The notes beneath the pieces were generated by a model. It searched no databases and was not told where the DNA came from. It saw only the letters and a program-made list of their open reading frames with translations. From Spongiimicrobium salis (GTDB lineage Bacteria > Bacteroidota > Bacteroidia > Flavobacteriales > Flavobacteriaceae), in contig NZ_JBHEQA010000007.1 of assembly GCF_043678055.1 (NCBI RefSeq), forward strand, positions 62,001-126,000: DNA of 64,000 bases, read 5' to 3'. Numbering within the stretch: the first letter of the stretch is position 1; every line of letters starts with the position of its first letter. The translations under genes were made by a program, and so were the position numbers. Shown piece by piece: positions 25,211 through 33,772 of the stretch.

Positions 25211-26671
25211 ATGGAAGAAAATACAAATCAAACCAATACACCACCTGAGGAGAATGCTGCTGGGGGTGAAGATGTAAAAAAAGATTTTCAGGGTCTTTTA
25301 GGGAGCTCCAAAAAATTCTTGTTGGATTTATTGGATATCCGAAAAGATACGGATCAGGAAGCTACCAAAGCATCCATTATAGCCGATATTCCGTTCAAAG
25401 GGCATACCTCCTGGATTCTTATCTGTTCTATTTTTATCGCCTCTATAGGTTTGAATGCAAATTCTACGGCAGTGGTCATCGGAGCGATGTTAATCTCCCC
25501 CTTAATGGGACCTATTTTGGGAATGGGAATGTCTTTGGCTATCAATGATATCGATACGCTTAGAAGGTCGCTAAAAAATTTGGCAGTAATGGTGGTTTTA
25601 AGTGTGTTGACGGCTTATTTGTTTTTCGCATTTTTTCCCCTACGCGATGAGTCATCTGAATTATTGGCTCGGGTTAAACCGGATATACGGGATGTGTTGA
25701 TTGCCTTCTTTGGTGGATTAGCCTTGGTGATTGCAAGAACCAAAAAAGGAACTATTGCCAGTGTAATTTTTGGTGTGGCCATTGCAACAGCTTTAATGCC
25801 ACCGTTGTGTACTGTAGGGTATGGATTGGCGATTCGGAATTGGGAATATGCCGGGGGTGCTTTACTGCTGTTCGGAATCAATACCATCTTTATTGCTTTA
25901 GCTACTTTTTTAGTACTTAAACTGTTGCGCTTTCCTATGGTGCGTTATGCCAATTCCAAAAGACGTAAACGCATTGCCCAATTGGTATCTGTGGTCGCAT
26001 TGGCCGTAATGATTCCTGCAGGCTACATTTTCTATAATGTATATACCGAATCCCGATATATGAAAGATGCCCAGGAACTGATCAATAAGACCATTGGAAT
26101 TTATCAGTTTAAAAGTGGCGGGCGTTATTTGGATGATCTCACAAAGATCAATTATGTGAGAGATGGGAATTCTACCATTGAATTGGTGTGTATGGGCGAT
26201 GAACTTATTCCTGAAAGCGTGATCAATACTTGGTTGGTACAAAAGAATGATTACAGTTGGTTAGACAATACTGAACTTAAAGTAGTACAGGCAGGAAGGG
26301 ACGATTCCGAGGAGAAATTCAACTATGTGAGCGAACTCTACGAATCCAAAAAAGCCGAGCTGCTTGGGAAAGATGAACAGATTAAGGTTTTGGAAAGTGA
26401 AGTGGCCCGTTTAGGGAAGCTGACTTCCAAGCAGATTCCCTTTGCAGAAATCAGTGCAGAAGCCAAAGTCAATTATGAAAACCTAAGGAGTTTAGGTTTT
26501 GCTTATGTGGTGAAAACCGATTTTAGTAAATTGGATACGATCCCCACCTTTGAAGCAAAATGGAAAGACGGCTTGGATGATAATACTATTATTGCAGCAC
26601 AAAAGAAATTGGGCGACTGGCTTAAAATTCGTTTAAAAGATCCTAAAATTCAATTAAAGGAAGCCGAATAG
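25211..26671 (+). CDS. DUF389 family membrane protein
   Basis: A 486-residue protein. An acidic N-terminal stretch is followed by about seven membrane segments between residues 65 and 285 with the typical DUF389 motifs GLNANSTAVVIGAMLISPLMGPILG and IATALMPPLCTVGYGL. The C-terminal 200 residues are soluble, with a coiled-coil-like segment around residues 375-405. DUF389 proteins are related to TIGR00341/TIGR00271 membrane proteins of unknown function. Close spacing with manC suggests one transcript, but a shared role is unclear. Confidence 0.88.
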   Translation: MEENTNQTNTPPEENAAGGEDVKKDFQGLLGSSKKFLLDLLDIRKDTDQEATKASIIADIPFKGHTSWILICSIFIASIGLNANSTAVVIGAMLISPLMGPILGMGMSLAINDIDTLRRSLKNLAVMVVLSVLTAYLFFAFFPLRDESSELLARVKPDIRDVLIAFFGGLALVIARTKKGTIASVIFGVAIATALMPPLCTVGYGLAIRNWEYAGGALLLFGINTIFIALATFLVLKLLRFPMVRYANSKRRKRIAQLVSVVALAVMIPAGYIFYNVYTESRYMKDAQELINKTIGIYQFKSGGRYLDDLTKINYVRDGNSTIELVCMGDELIPESVINTWLVQKNDYSWLDNTELKVVQAGRDDSEEKFNYVSELYESKKAELLGKDEQIKVLESEVARLGKLTSKQIPFAEISAEAKVNYENLRSLGFAYVVKTDFSKLDTIPTFEAKWKDGLDDNTIIAAQKKLGDWLKIRLKDPKIQLKEAE

Positions 26672-26846
26672 AAAAATCATAACTCATATACCGCAGTACA
26701 GGTGTAAAGCTGATAGGTTTCTAAGCCCTTGCAGAAGATTTTTGGGGGTAGAGGCGACTGCCTTAAATGATGGGAATTGAAAAAACCGTATACGCTAAAG
26801 TTGGGTCTTTTGTTTGAAAACAAGTATGTTTTCGAACTTAGAACCC

Positions 26847-27614
26847 TTAATTCCGTTCTTCAATGTACATTTGTCGTACTTTCTTAAAGAGTTCCGAAGA
26901 GTACACAAAATTGGTCACGGCTTCATTATCTGTTTTAAAAATTTCCTTATGGGTACCTTCCCACTCTTTATAACCATTCTTTAGGAAAATAATTTTTTCC
27001 CCAATTTCCATTACGGAATTCATATCATGGGTATTGATTACAGTAGTAATGTCAAACTCCTGCGTAATCTCCTGGATAAGATTATCAATAAGGATAGCCG
27101 TTTTGGGATCTAGTCCAGAATTAGGTTCATCGCAAAATAAATATTTAGGGTTCATTACGATCGCTCTTGCTATCGCTACCCTTTTTTGCATCCCCCCGGA
27201 GATTTCTGAAGGAAATTTATGATGGGCATCAATGAGGTTCACCCTTTTAAGTACAGTATCTACACGGTCATCCATTTCTGATGGCGCTTGCTTGGTAAAC
27301 ATTTGTAAGGGGAATTTTACATTCTCGCATACCGTCATGGAATCAAATAAGGCACTCCCTTGGAATACCATTCCCATCTCCTGACGTAAATCGCGCTTTT
27401 CATCATCCGAGAGTTTCGCATATACCTTATCATTATAGCATATGGAGCCTTTTTCCGGGGTAAACAAGCCCAACAGGCATTTTAAAAATACCGTTTTTCC
27501 CGAACCACTTTGCCCGATGATCAAATTGGTTTTTCCTTTATCAAAACAGGTAGATATGCCCTTTAAAATATGGGCATCACCAAATGATTTATGAATGTCG
27601 TCTACAATGATCAT
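26847..27614 (-). CDS. ABC transporter ATPase, MlaF type
   Basis: A 255-residue ATPase of the lipid-transport (Mla/Mce) class. Walker A GQSGSGKT is at residues 34-41, the signature ISGGMQKRVAIARA in the middle and LFCDEPNSGLDP for Walker B. The Q-loop has MVFQGSALFDSMTV, characteristic of MlaF. It powers phospholipid transport between the membranes with the MlaE-type permease. Its start overlaps the permease stop by one base. No MlaD/MCE substrate-binding gene is adjacent. Confidence 0.9.
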   Translation of the reverse strand: MIIVDDIHKSFGDAHILKGISTCFDKGKTNLIIGQSGSGKTVFLKCLLGLFTPEKGSICYNDKVYAKLSDDEKRDLRQEMGMVFQGSALFDSMTVCENVKFPLQMFTKQAPSEMDDRVDTVLKRVNLIDAHHKFPSEISGGMQKRVAIARAIVMNPKYLFCDEPNSGLDPKTAILIDNLIQEITQEFDITTVINTHDMNSVMEIGEKIIFLKNGYKEWEGTHKEIFKTDNEAVTNFVYSSELFKKVRQMYIEERN

Positions 27615-28351
27615 CAGCCCAATAGTAATTGTGTTAACATATAGTTTAAAATTATAATAGCCACGCTGGTCCAGACAAAGGAGGTCGTACTTGCTTTCCC
27701 AACCTCAAGGGCACCACCTTTCATATAAAATCCATGAAATGATGGTATGGTTGCAATGAGAAAAGCAAAAACGATAGTCTTGATAAAGGAGTAGGTAACG
27801 TGAAAGGGGATAAACTCCATCTGCAAACCTGTAACAAAGTCGGCACTAGACAGGAAACCGCCAAAAACTCCGGCGACCCAACCGCCAAACATCCCCACAT
27901 ACATGGCGATGGCGATGGCAAAAGGATAAATCATTAAAGCAATGATCTTAGGAAATACCAAATAATTTAGGGCATTGACCCCCATAACCTCAAGCGCGTC
28001 TATTTGCTCCGTAACCCGCATGGTCCCAATACTGGAAGTGATATAAGAACCTACTTTTCCTGCCATAATGATTGAGGTAAATGTAGGGGCAAATTCCAGT
28101 ATAACAGATTGGCGTGTAGCAAAACCAATAAGACTCGAGGGAATTAAAGGGTTATTTAGATTCAATGCAGTCTGTATGGTGACCACGCCACCGATGAAAA
28201 AGGAAATAAAAATGATAATTCCTAAAGAGCCAAAAATAAGCTCATCTATCTCCTTGAGAATGAGAGATTTCATGATTTTCCACTTTGTCGGCTTTTTAAA
28301 AACCTCACGGATCATAATGAAATAACTCCCAATAGACGAAATATAATTCAT
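27614..28351 (-). CDS. ABC transporter permease, MlaE type
   Basis: A 245-residue permease with five to six membrane helices. Family motifs are RQSVILEFAPTFTSIIMAGKVGSYITSSIGTMRVTEQIDALEVMGVNALNYLVFPKI, of which AGKVGS and EQIDALEVMGV are diagnostic of MlaE/YrbE. It forms the membrane part of a retrograde phospholipid transporter with the overlapping MlaF-type ATPase. It is divergent from the alkaline phosphatase gene; no promoter could be fixed in the 111-base gap on this side. Confidence 0.9.
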   Translation of the reverse strand: MNYISSIGSYFIMIREVFKKPTKWKIMKSLILKEIDELIFGSLGIIIFISFFIGGVVTIQTALNLNNPLIPSSLIGFATRQSVILEFAPTFTSIIMAGKVGSYITSSIGTMRVTEQIDALEVMGVNALNYLVFPKIIALMIYPFAIAIAMYVGMFGGWVAGVFGGFLSSADFVTGLQMEFIPFHVTYSFIKTIVFAFLIATIPSFHGFYMKGGALEVGKASTTSFVWTSVAIIILNYMLTQLLLG

Positions 28352-28435
28352 AGAATGTAAATGACTTCTAGCTGTAAAAATAGCAATATTAGCTGTCTTT
28401 TAACCTTCATTTAAATTTTAAAGGCCTTATTTATT

Positions 28436-28443
28436 TATTTTTG
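28436..28443 (+). promoter_or_regulatory. Possible -7 element of the phosphatase gene
   Basis: TATTTTTG matches TAnnTTTG and lies 19 bases ahead of the start codon. No TTTG is found at the expected -33 distance, so this is tentative. Confidence 0.3.
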
Positions 28444-28462
28444 CATCTTTAAGAAATATACA

Positions 28463-30151
28463 ATGCACCAGAAAAAAAACTTTCTTCTCATTTTAGTCCT
28501 TTTTATTCTTCACTGGCCAACAGAAGTGGCAGCTCAAAAAAGGGCAAGAAAAAAGTCAAATAAGACCCTTGTTGTGAACCAAAGTAGTGCGCAAACTCCA
28601 AAGTTAGTAGTGGGTATTGTGGTAGACCAAATGCGTTTTGATTACTTGACCCGTTTTTGGAAACATTATGGGAATGGCGGATTTAAACGCTTGGTGAACG
28701 GGGGTTTCAATTGTAAAAACAATCATTTTAATTATGCCCCTACCAGCACTGGCCCGGGCCATACCTCGGTCTATACAGGAACAACGCCGGCTACCCATGG
28801 TATTATCGGGAATACTTGGTACGACAAAGATTTGGATAAAGAAGTATATTGTGCATCCGATGAAGCCTACGAATCTATAGGAACAACTTCCAATGCGGGA
28901 AAAATGTCACCGCATCGGATGGGAGTTACTACCCTTACCGATCAATTGCGATTGCATACTCAAATGAAGGGAAAAGTAATTGCGATTGCACTCAAAGATA
29001 GGGGAGCGGTACTCCCTGGAGGACATACAGCCAATGCGGCGTATTGGTTCCATGGACAGGATGAAGGAAAATGGATCAGCAGTTCCTTTTATATGAAAAA
29101 GCTCCCAAGATGGGTCGAAGATTTTAATGCGGCCCGGAGCGTTGATCAATACAAAAAAGCATGGACAACGCTAAAAGATATTGCTTTGTATGAAGAAAGC
29201 GGTTCGGATAACAATAGTTACGAAGGGAAATTTAACGGAGAAACTACGACTGCTTTTCCTCATGATCTGCCCAGTCTATGGAATACGAATGGGGCCTATG
29301 ACATGTTAAAAGCAACGGCTTTTGGAAATACGATTACAGCAGATTTTGCCCTAACGGCCTTAAAAGAGGAACAATTGGGCGTGGATGCGATTCCTGACTT
29401 TTTGGCCGTGAGTTTTTCTAGTACAGACTATGTAGGGCACAAATATGGCGTGAACTCTAAAGAAATTCAGGATACATATTTGCGTTTGGATCAAGATTTG
29501 GAGCGTCTCTTCAATGCCTTGGATGCTCAGGTAGGACAGGGCGAGTATACCGTTTTCTTAACGGCCGACCACGGAGCTGTACAGGTACCGCAGTATTTAA
29601 GGGATCAAAAAATTCCCGCGGGTTATATGGATTACAATGAAATGAGGAAGGAACTGGAGGAGTTTTTAAAATACACCTACGGCACCACCGATATCGTAAA
29701 GAATTTTTCCAACAATCAGATTTTCTTAGATCATAAAATTATCCATAACCTAGATTTGGATGTAGAAAAAGTACAAGAGAACATTGCCAAGGAATTTTTG
29801 AGATATAAAGATGTATACCGTGTATATACGGCTCAGCAAATGTGGAAAAATCACTATACCAAAGGGATTCCTTATGTTTTACAGAACGGATACCATCAAA
29901 AACGATCGGGAGATGTGCTGATTGTGTTGAATCATGGAACCAGCAACTACTCTAGAACTGGATCTACGCATGGTACTTCTCAAATTTATGACACTCATGT
30001 GCCGCTATTGTTTTACGGAAAAGGAATTACGCAAGGGAGTACGGTCAATAGAACAGAAATTCCTGATATAGCACCTACAATTGCCAGTTTATTGGGAATT
30101 GCGTTTCCGAACGGTACCACGGGGAAACCTATTACAGAGGTGTTGAAATAG
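28463..30151 (+). CDS. PafA-like alkaline phosphatase
   Basis: A 562-residue exported enzyme (signal peptide ending EVAA before Gln25) of the alkaline phosphatase superfamily. Key sites are Asp55 in GIVVDQMRFDY, a threonine nucleophile in APTSTGPGH (Thr94), the phosphate-binding KDRGAVLPGG, and the zinc ligands in SSTDYVGHKYG, TADHGA and STHGT near the C-terminus. This layout is that of PafA, the calcium- and Zn-dependent, phosphate-tolerant phosphatase of Bacteroidota, which releases phosphate from sugar phosphates and other monoesters in the periplasm. Confidence 0.88.
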   Translation: MHQKKNFLLILVLFILHWPTEVAAQKRARKKSNKTLVVNQSSAQTPKLVVGIVVDQMRFDYLTRFWKHYGNGGFKRLVNGGFNCKNNHFNYAPTSTGPGHTSVYTGTTPATHGIIGNTWYDKDLDKEVYCASDEAYESIGTTSNAGKMSPHRMGVTTLTDQLRLHTQMKGKVIAIALKDRGAVLPGGHTANAAYWFHGQDEGKWISSSFYMKKLPRWVEDFNAARSVDQYKKAWTTLKDIALYEESGSDNNSYEGKFNGETTTAFPHDLPSLWNTNGAYDMLKATAFGNTITADFALTALKEEQLGVDAIPDFLAVSFSSTDYVGHKYGVNSKEIQDTYLRLDQDLERLFNALDAQVGQGEYTVFLTADHGAVQVPQYLRDQKIPAGYMDYNEMRKELEEFLKYTYGTTDIVKNFSNNQIFLDHKIIHNLDLDVEKVQENIAKEFLRYKDVYRVYTAQQMWKNHYTKGIPYVLQNGYHQKRSGDVLIVLNHGTSNYSRTGSTHGTSQIYDTHVPLLFYGKGITQGSTVNRTEIPDIAPTIASLLGIAFPNGTTGKPITEVLK

Positions 30152-30184
30152 CATTGAAAAGATGTAGGTCAAAGGACGGTAATA

Positions 30185-31042
30185 CTACTTGCGAACTATT
30201 TTTTTCTTGATATTAGTCCAGCGTAGTTTTCTAATGAACGCACCTTCCTCCACCGTCACTAAGAAAGGGACTTTCTTTTTTTTAGCTTGATGATATCCTT
30301 TCATATTATCAAAAAAAGCATTGATCTTTTTCTGATTCCAAGCCATTTTTAAGGAGGCAATACAGCTAATCCAAAAACCGTAACGCATGGTGTACATCGC
30401 TTGACCCTGCAATAATTTGGCTTTTTTATTATACGCCTTTCCTAAAGGGCGTAGGTGCTTTGTTTTTAATTGGTCCACAGTATGGATTTCATACCCGTGA
30501 TATTGCGCCAATAATTCATCTACAGTGTCCCAACCCATAGCATTTTTAAGTCCACCAATGGCCTGAAAACAAGTTTTGGAATAGGCTTTGAACGCTCCAC
30601 GGACATGATCTTTGTTCATAGGATGGTTTAGTTCCCAATCCCCATTTTTATTTTGTTCGTAGGCAAAGCCGCCAGCGATGCCTACCTGCGGATATTCTTC
30701 AAATACGCTGGCAATACGCTCAAAATAATCTGCGGGCAAAATAATGTCGGCATCTAGCTTCACAATAAAGTCATAAGTTTCCGGAATACGATCAATACCT
30801 TTATAGAAGGCATTGATTACCTTGCTTCCGGGCATGTGCACATTGGAAGAAGTTGTATCTACTCTTTCAAAGATGTCACTCTTCGCCATAAATTCACTGG
30901 CAATGGCAGCCGTACGATCGGTAGAGTTATCATTGACGACGACCACTTTTTGCGGAAGTCTTGTTTGTATGAGAATAGCATCCAAACAAGAAGCTAAAAA
31001 GGCCTCTTCATTATGAGCGGGAATGATAATACAGTAGTTCAT
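30185..31042 (-). CDS. Family 2 glycosyltransferase
   Basis: A 285-residue GT-A enzyme. The N-terminus YCIIIPAHNEEAFLASCLDAI, the KVVVVNDNSTDRT strand and VKLDADIILP (DxD metal site) are diagnostic. A C-terminal amphipathic stretch rich in Lys (AKLLQGQAMYTMRYGFW, MKGYHQAKKKK) suggests membrane association. It follows a methyltransferase gene by 16 bases, so the two are probably cotranscribed. The acceptor is unknown; polysaccharide or glycolipid synthesis is likely. Confidence 0.88.
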   Translation of the reverse strand: MNYCIIIPAHNEEAFLASCLDAILIQTRLPQKVVVVNDNSTDRTAAIASEFMAKSDIFERVDTTSSNVHMPGSKVINAFYKGIDRIPETYDFIVKLDADIILPADYFERIASVFEEYPQVGIAGGFAYEQNKNGDWELNHPMNKDHVRGAFKAYSKTCFQAIGGLKNAMGWDTVDELLAQYHGYEIHTVDQLKTKHLRPLGKAYNKKAKLLQGQAMYTMRYGFWISCIASLKMAWNQKKINAFFDNMKGYHQAKKKKVPFLVTVEEGAFIRKLRWTNIKKKIVRK

Positions 31043-31058
31043 GGTGCTATTGCGTTAG

Positions 31059-31595
31059 CTATTTTAGGGTATCTTTTGTTTTCTCCGCATACACAATATA
31101 GTACCGTGGCGTAAAACGTCTTAAGATAGGACGTATTCCAATTTTATTGACAGGATTGGTCCATTGGGCTCTGTCCTTGATTTCCCATCCAGATTTTTCC
31201 AATAACCAATCGAACTGCCAATCCTCAAATTCGTGATAATGACGGTCCCACGGGTCTGTTTTACTTTGGTAAGCAGGTGAAAACCATAAGCGCATAGGAA
31301 TGCTGGCCACTAGCTTATCCGCTTTAAGCTCACGCAGCACATTAAAAGGGGCAAGAAGGTGTTCAAAAATCTCAAAAGCCGTAACTACTTGGGCACCCGA
31401 TTGCCGTACGGTACTAAAATCAATATCCAAGTCTTCCCCTTTGGTGTTTTCTACTTGGTATCCATGCTCTTTCATAATCGTGGAAAATGGATTTTCTACC
31501 CCCAGATCTAAAATGTTTTCCGTGTTTGGAATGTGTTTTTGAAGGAATGTCAGCGTGTGTTGAAAACGCTTATTGGGAAATGTCTTTTCGTACAT
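31059..31595 (-). CDS. SAM-dependent methyltransferase
   Basis: A 178-residue class I methyltransferase of compact size. SAM-binding features are NILDLGVENPFS (motif I variant, with Val-Glu-Asn in place of Gly-x-Gly), the acidic DLDIDF strand and VVTAFEIFEHLLAPFNVL with the usual E-x-x-EH. The last third, WFSPAYQSKTDPWDRHYHEF, fits the family of small glycan- or lipid-linked methylases. It begins the operon leading to the GT2 gene. Confidence 0.8.
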   Translation of the reverse strand: MYEKTFPNKRFQHTLTFLQKHIPNTENILDLGVENPFSTIMKEHGYQVENTKGEDLDIDFSTVRQSGAQVVTAFEIFEHLLAPFNVLRELKADKLVASIPMRLWFSPAYQSKTDPWDRHYHEFEDWQFDWLLEKSGWEIKDRAQWTNPVNKIGIRPILRRFTPRYYIVYAEKTKDTLK

Positions 31596-31700
31596 AAAAT
31601 AGATATTGGTTGCTCAAAGAACCCTTAGGATTACGAAGGTAAAAAAATAAAATGCAAGGACCGTTATGGAACTAAGGAAGTACTATTCTGAAGTGAGGGG

Positions 31701-32204
31701 TTAATAACCCACATGGGCCAAATACACTATGGCGTAGGTGAAAATACAGAGAATGCTTCTGGCGTGAAATTGATCCAAAATGTTCTGTTTGGGGCCTAAA
31801 GGCTGCATGCCATAACAGGCCAAAATCCAGAAAAATACGGAAACCACAATGTCCCAATAATCAAACCGACCATTGGTAATATGCACTAATTGAAGTAATT
31901 CCAATCCAATGGCAAAATATAAAGGAAGGTAAGTGCCGTTCAATGTAAAAGTTCCCAGCTTCAGAAAGAGGTTTTTAGAGGTTAGGGTAATAGCAAAGAC
32001 CCATAAACCTTCTGGTAAGGAGTAGACTATAAAGGGGTGTAGGCGTATATTGCCATGGATGAACTGTTTTAAATAGATATAGTTTTCTTCTGTAATCAAG
32101 GTGCTGAAAACCGCATTGATCACTGTTTTTTCAGTTCTAAAGAATACATAGATGAACAGACTGACCGTTAAGGAGAAAAAGATAAGGAAATACTGTTTTT
32201 TCAC
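31701..32204 (-). CDS. VanZ-like membrane protein
   Basis: A 167-residue protein with four predicted membrane helices (about residues 5-23, 66-83, 92-108 and 116-134, plus a short terminal one). The motif EGLWVFAIT and the LELLQLVHITNGRFDYWDIVVS stretch match the VanZ-like pattern E-x-x-Q...R-x-x-D-x-x-D. Function of this family outside teicoplanin resistance is unknown. Its start overlaps the stop of the methyltransferase gene by four bases (ATGA), so translation is coupled. Confidence 0.65.
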   Translation of the reverse strand: MKKQYFLIFFSLTVSLFIYVFFRTEKTVINAVFSTLITEENYIYLKQFIHGNIRLHPFIVYSLPEGLWVFAITLTSKNLFLKLGTFTLNGTYLPLYFAIGLELLQLVHITNGRFDYWDIVVSVFFWILACYGMQPLGPKQNILDQFHARSILCIFTYAIVYLAHVGY

Positions 32205-32794
32205 GGTTTAGAAAAAATTAAAAGCTTAAAGTAAGACAAAGGTCTAAATTTAATTTCGTTTAAGAGGATAAACTGCCGCAATGTTATGAGTTTTTCGCTA
32301 TAAAAAATGGATTTGAAATGAAAGAATTTGGAAAAAGGATGAAAACAGATATCTACATATTTTAAAATGGTATTTGGCGTAAAATGATTTAAAAGAAAGA
32401 GTTTGCCATTTGGTTTGAGCACCCGGTACGCTTCTTCCAGTATTTTTTCGGGATCGGGTACCACGGCGATAACATGGGACAATACCACATAGTCAAACGA
32501 ATTGTCTTTAAATTTTAGTTCTTCTCCCTTCATAAGATATAAGTTGGCCGAGTATTTGTTTTTTTTATGGGCGATTCTTAACATGCCGGGCGATGTATCT
32601 ATCCCCGTCACAAGATGGTTTTGATAAGCCTTCAAATGACTTCCATTGCCAATGCCAATTTCTAAAAGTTTTCCCGGAGCTTCTACATTTATTTCGTTGA
32701 ACAACCGTTTTTTTTGAGGTTTAAAAAAAAAGGCAACAAGAGGATAGAGGGAGGAAAACCAATTGTAGAACCTGCTTGTTGCGTTTTTTGCCAT
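32201..32794 (-). CDS. SAM-dependent methyltransferase (UbiE/PmtA-like)
   Basis: A 197-residue class I methyltransferase. Motif I LLEIGIGNGSHL, motif II TGIDTSPGMLRIA, then YVVLSHVIAVVPDPEKILEEAYRVLKPNGKLFLLNHF, a signature shared with UbiE and phosphatidylethanolamine N-methyltransferases (PmtA). The C-terminal hydrophobic segment suggests a lipid substrate. It is followed by the overlapping VanZ-like gene. Lipid methylation is inferred from sequence resemblance only. Confidence 0.82.
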   Translation of the reverse strand: MAKNATSRFYNWFSSLYPLVAFFFKPQKKRLFNEINVEAPGKLLEIGIGNGSHLKAYQNHLVTGIDTSPGMLRIAHKKNKYSANLYLMKGEELKFKDNSFDYVVLSHVIAVVPDPEKILEEAYRVLKPNGKLFLLNHFTPNTILKYVDICFHPFSKFFHFKSIFYSEKLITLRQFILLNEIKFRPLSYFKLLIFSKP

Positions 32795-32873
32795 CGAGAG
32801 ATTTTCACAGCGTTTAATTATGGAAAACTAAGGTAAAAAAAGGGACATAAAAAATTGTAGGGAATTTAAATAC

Positions 32874-33767
32874 TCAATCCAAACAGCAGAGAATTCCCAA
32901 TGCCTTATCAACATCTTTATCTTCAAGGACCTTAAGGGCATATTGATGTAATTGCCTAATTTGTAATGCTCTATCTTTTATGTCCAAAATGGATTGTATT
33001 TCTTGGGACGCTTTTAAACGGGTCAGTGTTTTAGGGTCGGGCAACTGTTCCGTGTTCCCCAATCTTCCCAGATGATTTCCGGTCAAGACATTGCTCTCTA
33101 GTACATGTTTGGGCAGTTGATCTACGCCAATCCCCTTATTTTGTAAGGGCTTTGGAATCTCAAAGAGTGCAGTTTCATTGGCTCGGCAATACCAATTTCC
33201 TCCCATACGGGCTACTAGGTCTAATTTTGTGGTATCTAGTTCGGCGTTCTCGTTGAGATATTCCTCCTGAATATGAATACGTTGTACCCGGGAAATCACC
33301 AGATTGCCGGCACCGCCTTCCTTGCCCAATTCCATAACCGAATCCACTGCACATTCAAAAGCTATAGGGGATTCTGCTACTCGGGGAGGGCGTATGGTTT
33401 CTGAAGGAATAGCTTTAAAGCCCGCTTTGGTAAATTCATTGATTCCACGGTCATATTCCGTACTGGATAGGGACATCTGTTCCACCATAGGATAATTCAC
33501 AATATTGATGACTACTTCCGGAACGGCTTTTACATTTTCATAAGTATGCTTTACGGTATTGTCCCTTCCGCGTCGTGAAGGGGAAAAAATTAAAATAGGA
33601 GGGTTGGCACTGAACACATTAAAAAAGCTGAATGGACTTAAATTTATAGTTCCTTGGGCATCTATGGTACTTGCTAAAGCAATAGGCCTTGGAGCCACCG
33701 CAGACAGAAGCAAACGGTGTAATACCGGAGTACTTAATTGCTGGGGATCGATTGTTTTAATTGCCAT
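32874..33767 (-). CDS. Flavin reductase family protein
   Basis: A 297-residue FMN-binding split-barrel protein. The N-terminal half has LLLSAVAPRPIALAST and NLSPFSFFNVFSANPP, the family's flavin-binding loop, followed by the R-R-G-R-D-N-T-V motif. The C-terminal third is helical and unrelated to the core. It follows fahA by five bases and is the last gene of the homogentisate operon. Similar proteins reduce flavin for partner oxygenases, but no monooxygenase is adjacent. Confidence 0.85.
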   Translation of the reverse strand: MAIKTIDPQQLSTPVLHRLLLSAVAPRPIALASTIDAQGTINLSPFSFFNVFSANPPILIFSPSRRGRDNTVKHTYENVKAVPEVVINIVNYPMVEQMSLSSTEYDRGINEFTKAGFKAIPSETIRPPRVAESPIAFECAVDSVMELGKEGGAGNLVISRVQRIHIQEEYLNENAELDTTKLDLVARMGGNWYCRANETALFEIPKPLQNKGIGVDQLPKHVLESNVLTGNHLGRLGNTEQLPDPKTLTRLKASQEIQSILDIKDRALQIRQLHQYALKVLEDKDVDKALGILCCLD

Positions 33768-33772
33768 GACCT

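Noticed and set aside
26813..26838. Hairpin TTTGAAAAC/GTTTTCGAA downstream of the MlaF gene
   Set aside because: One mismatch, low GC and no T run; too weak to call a terminator.
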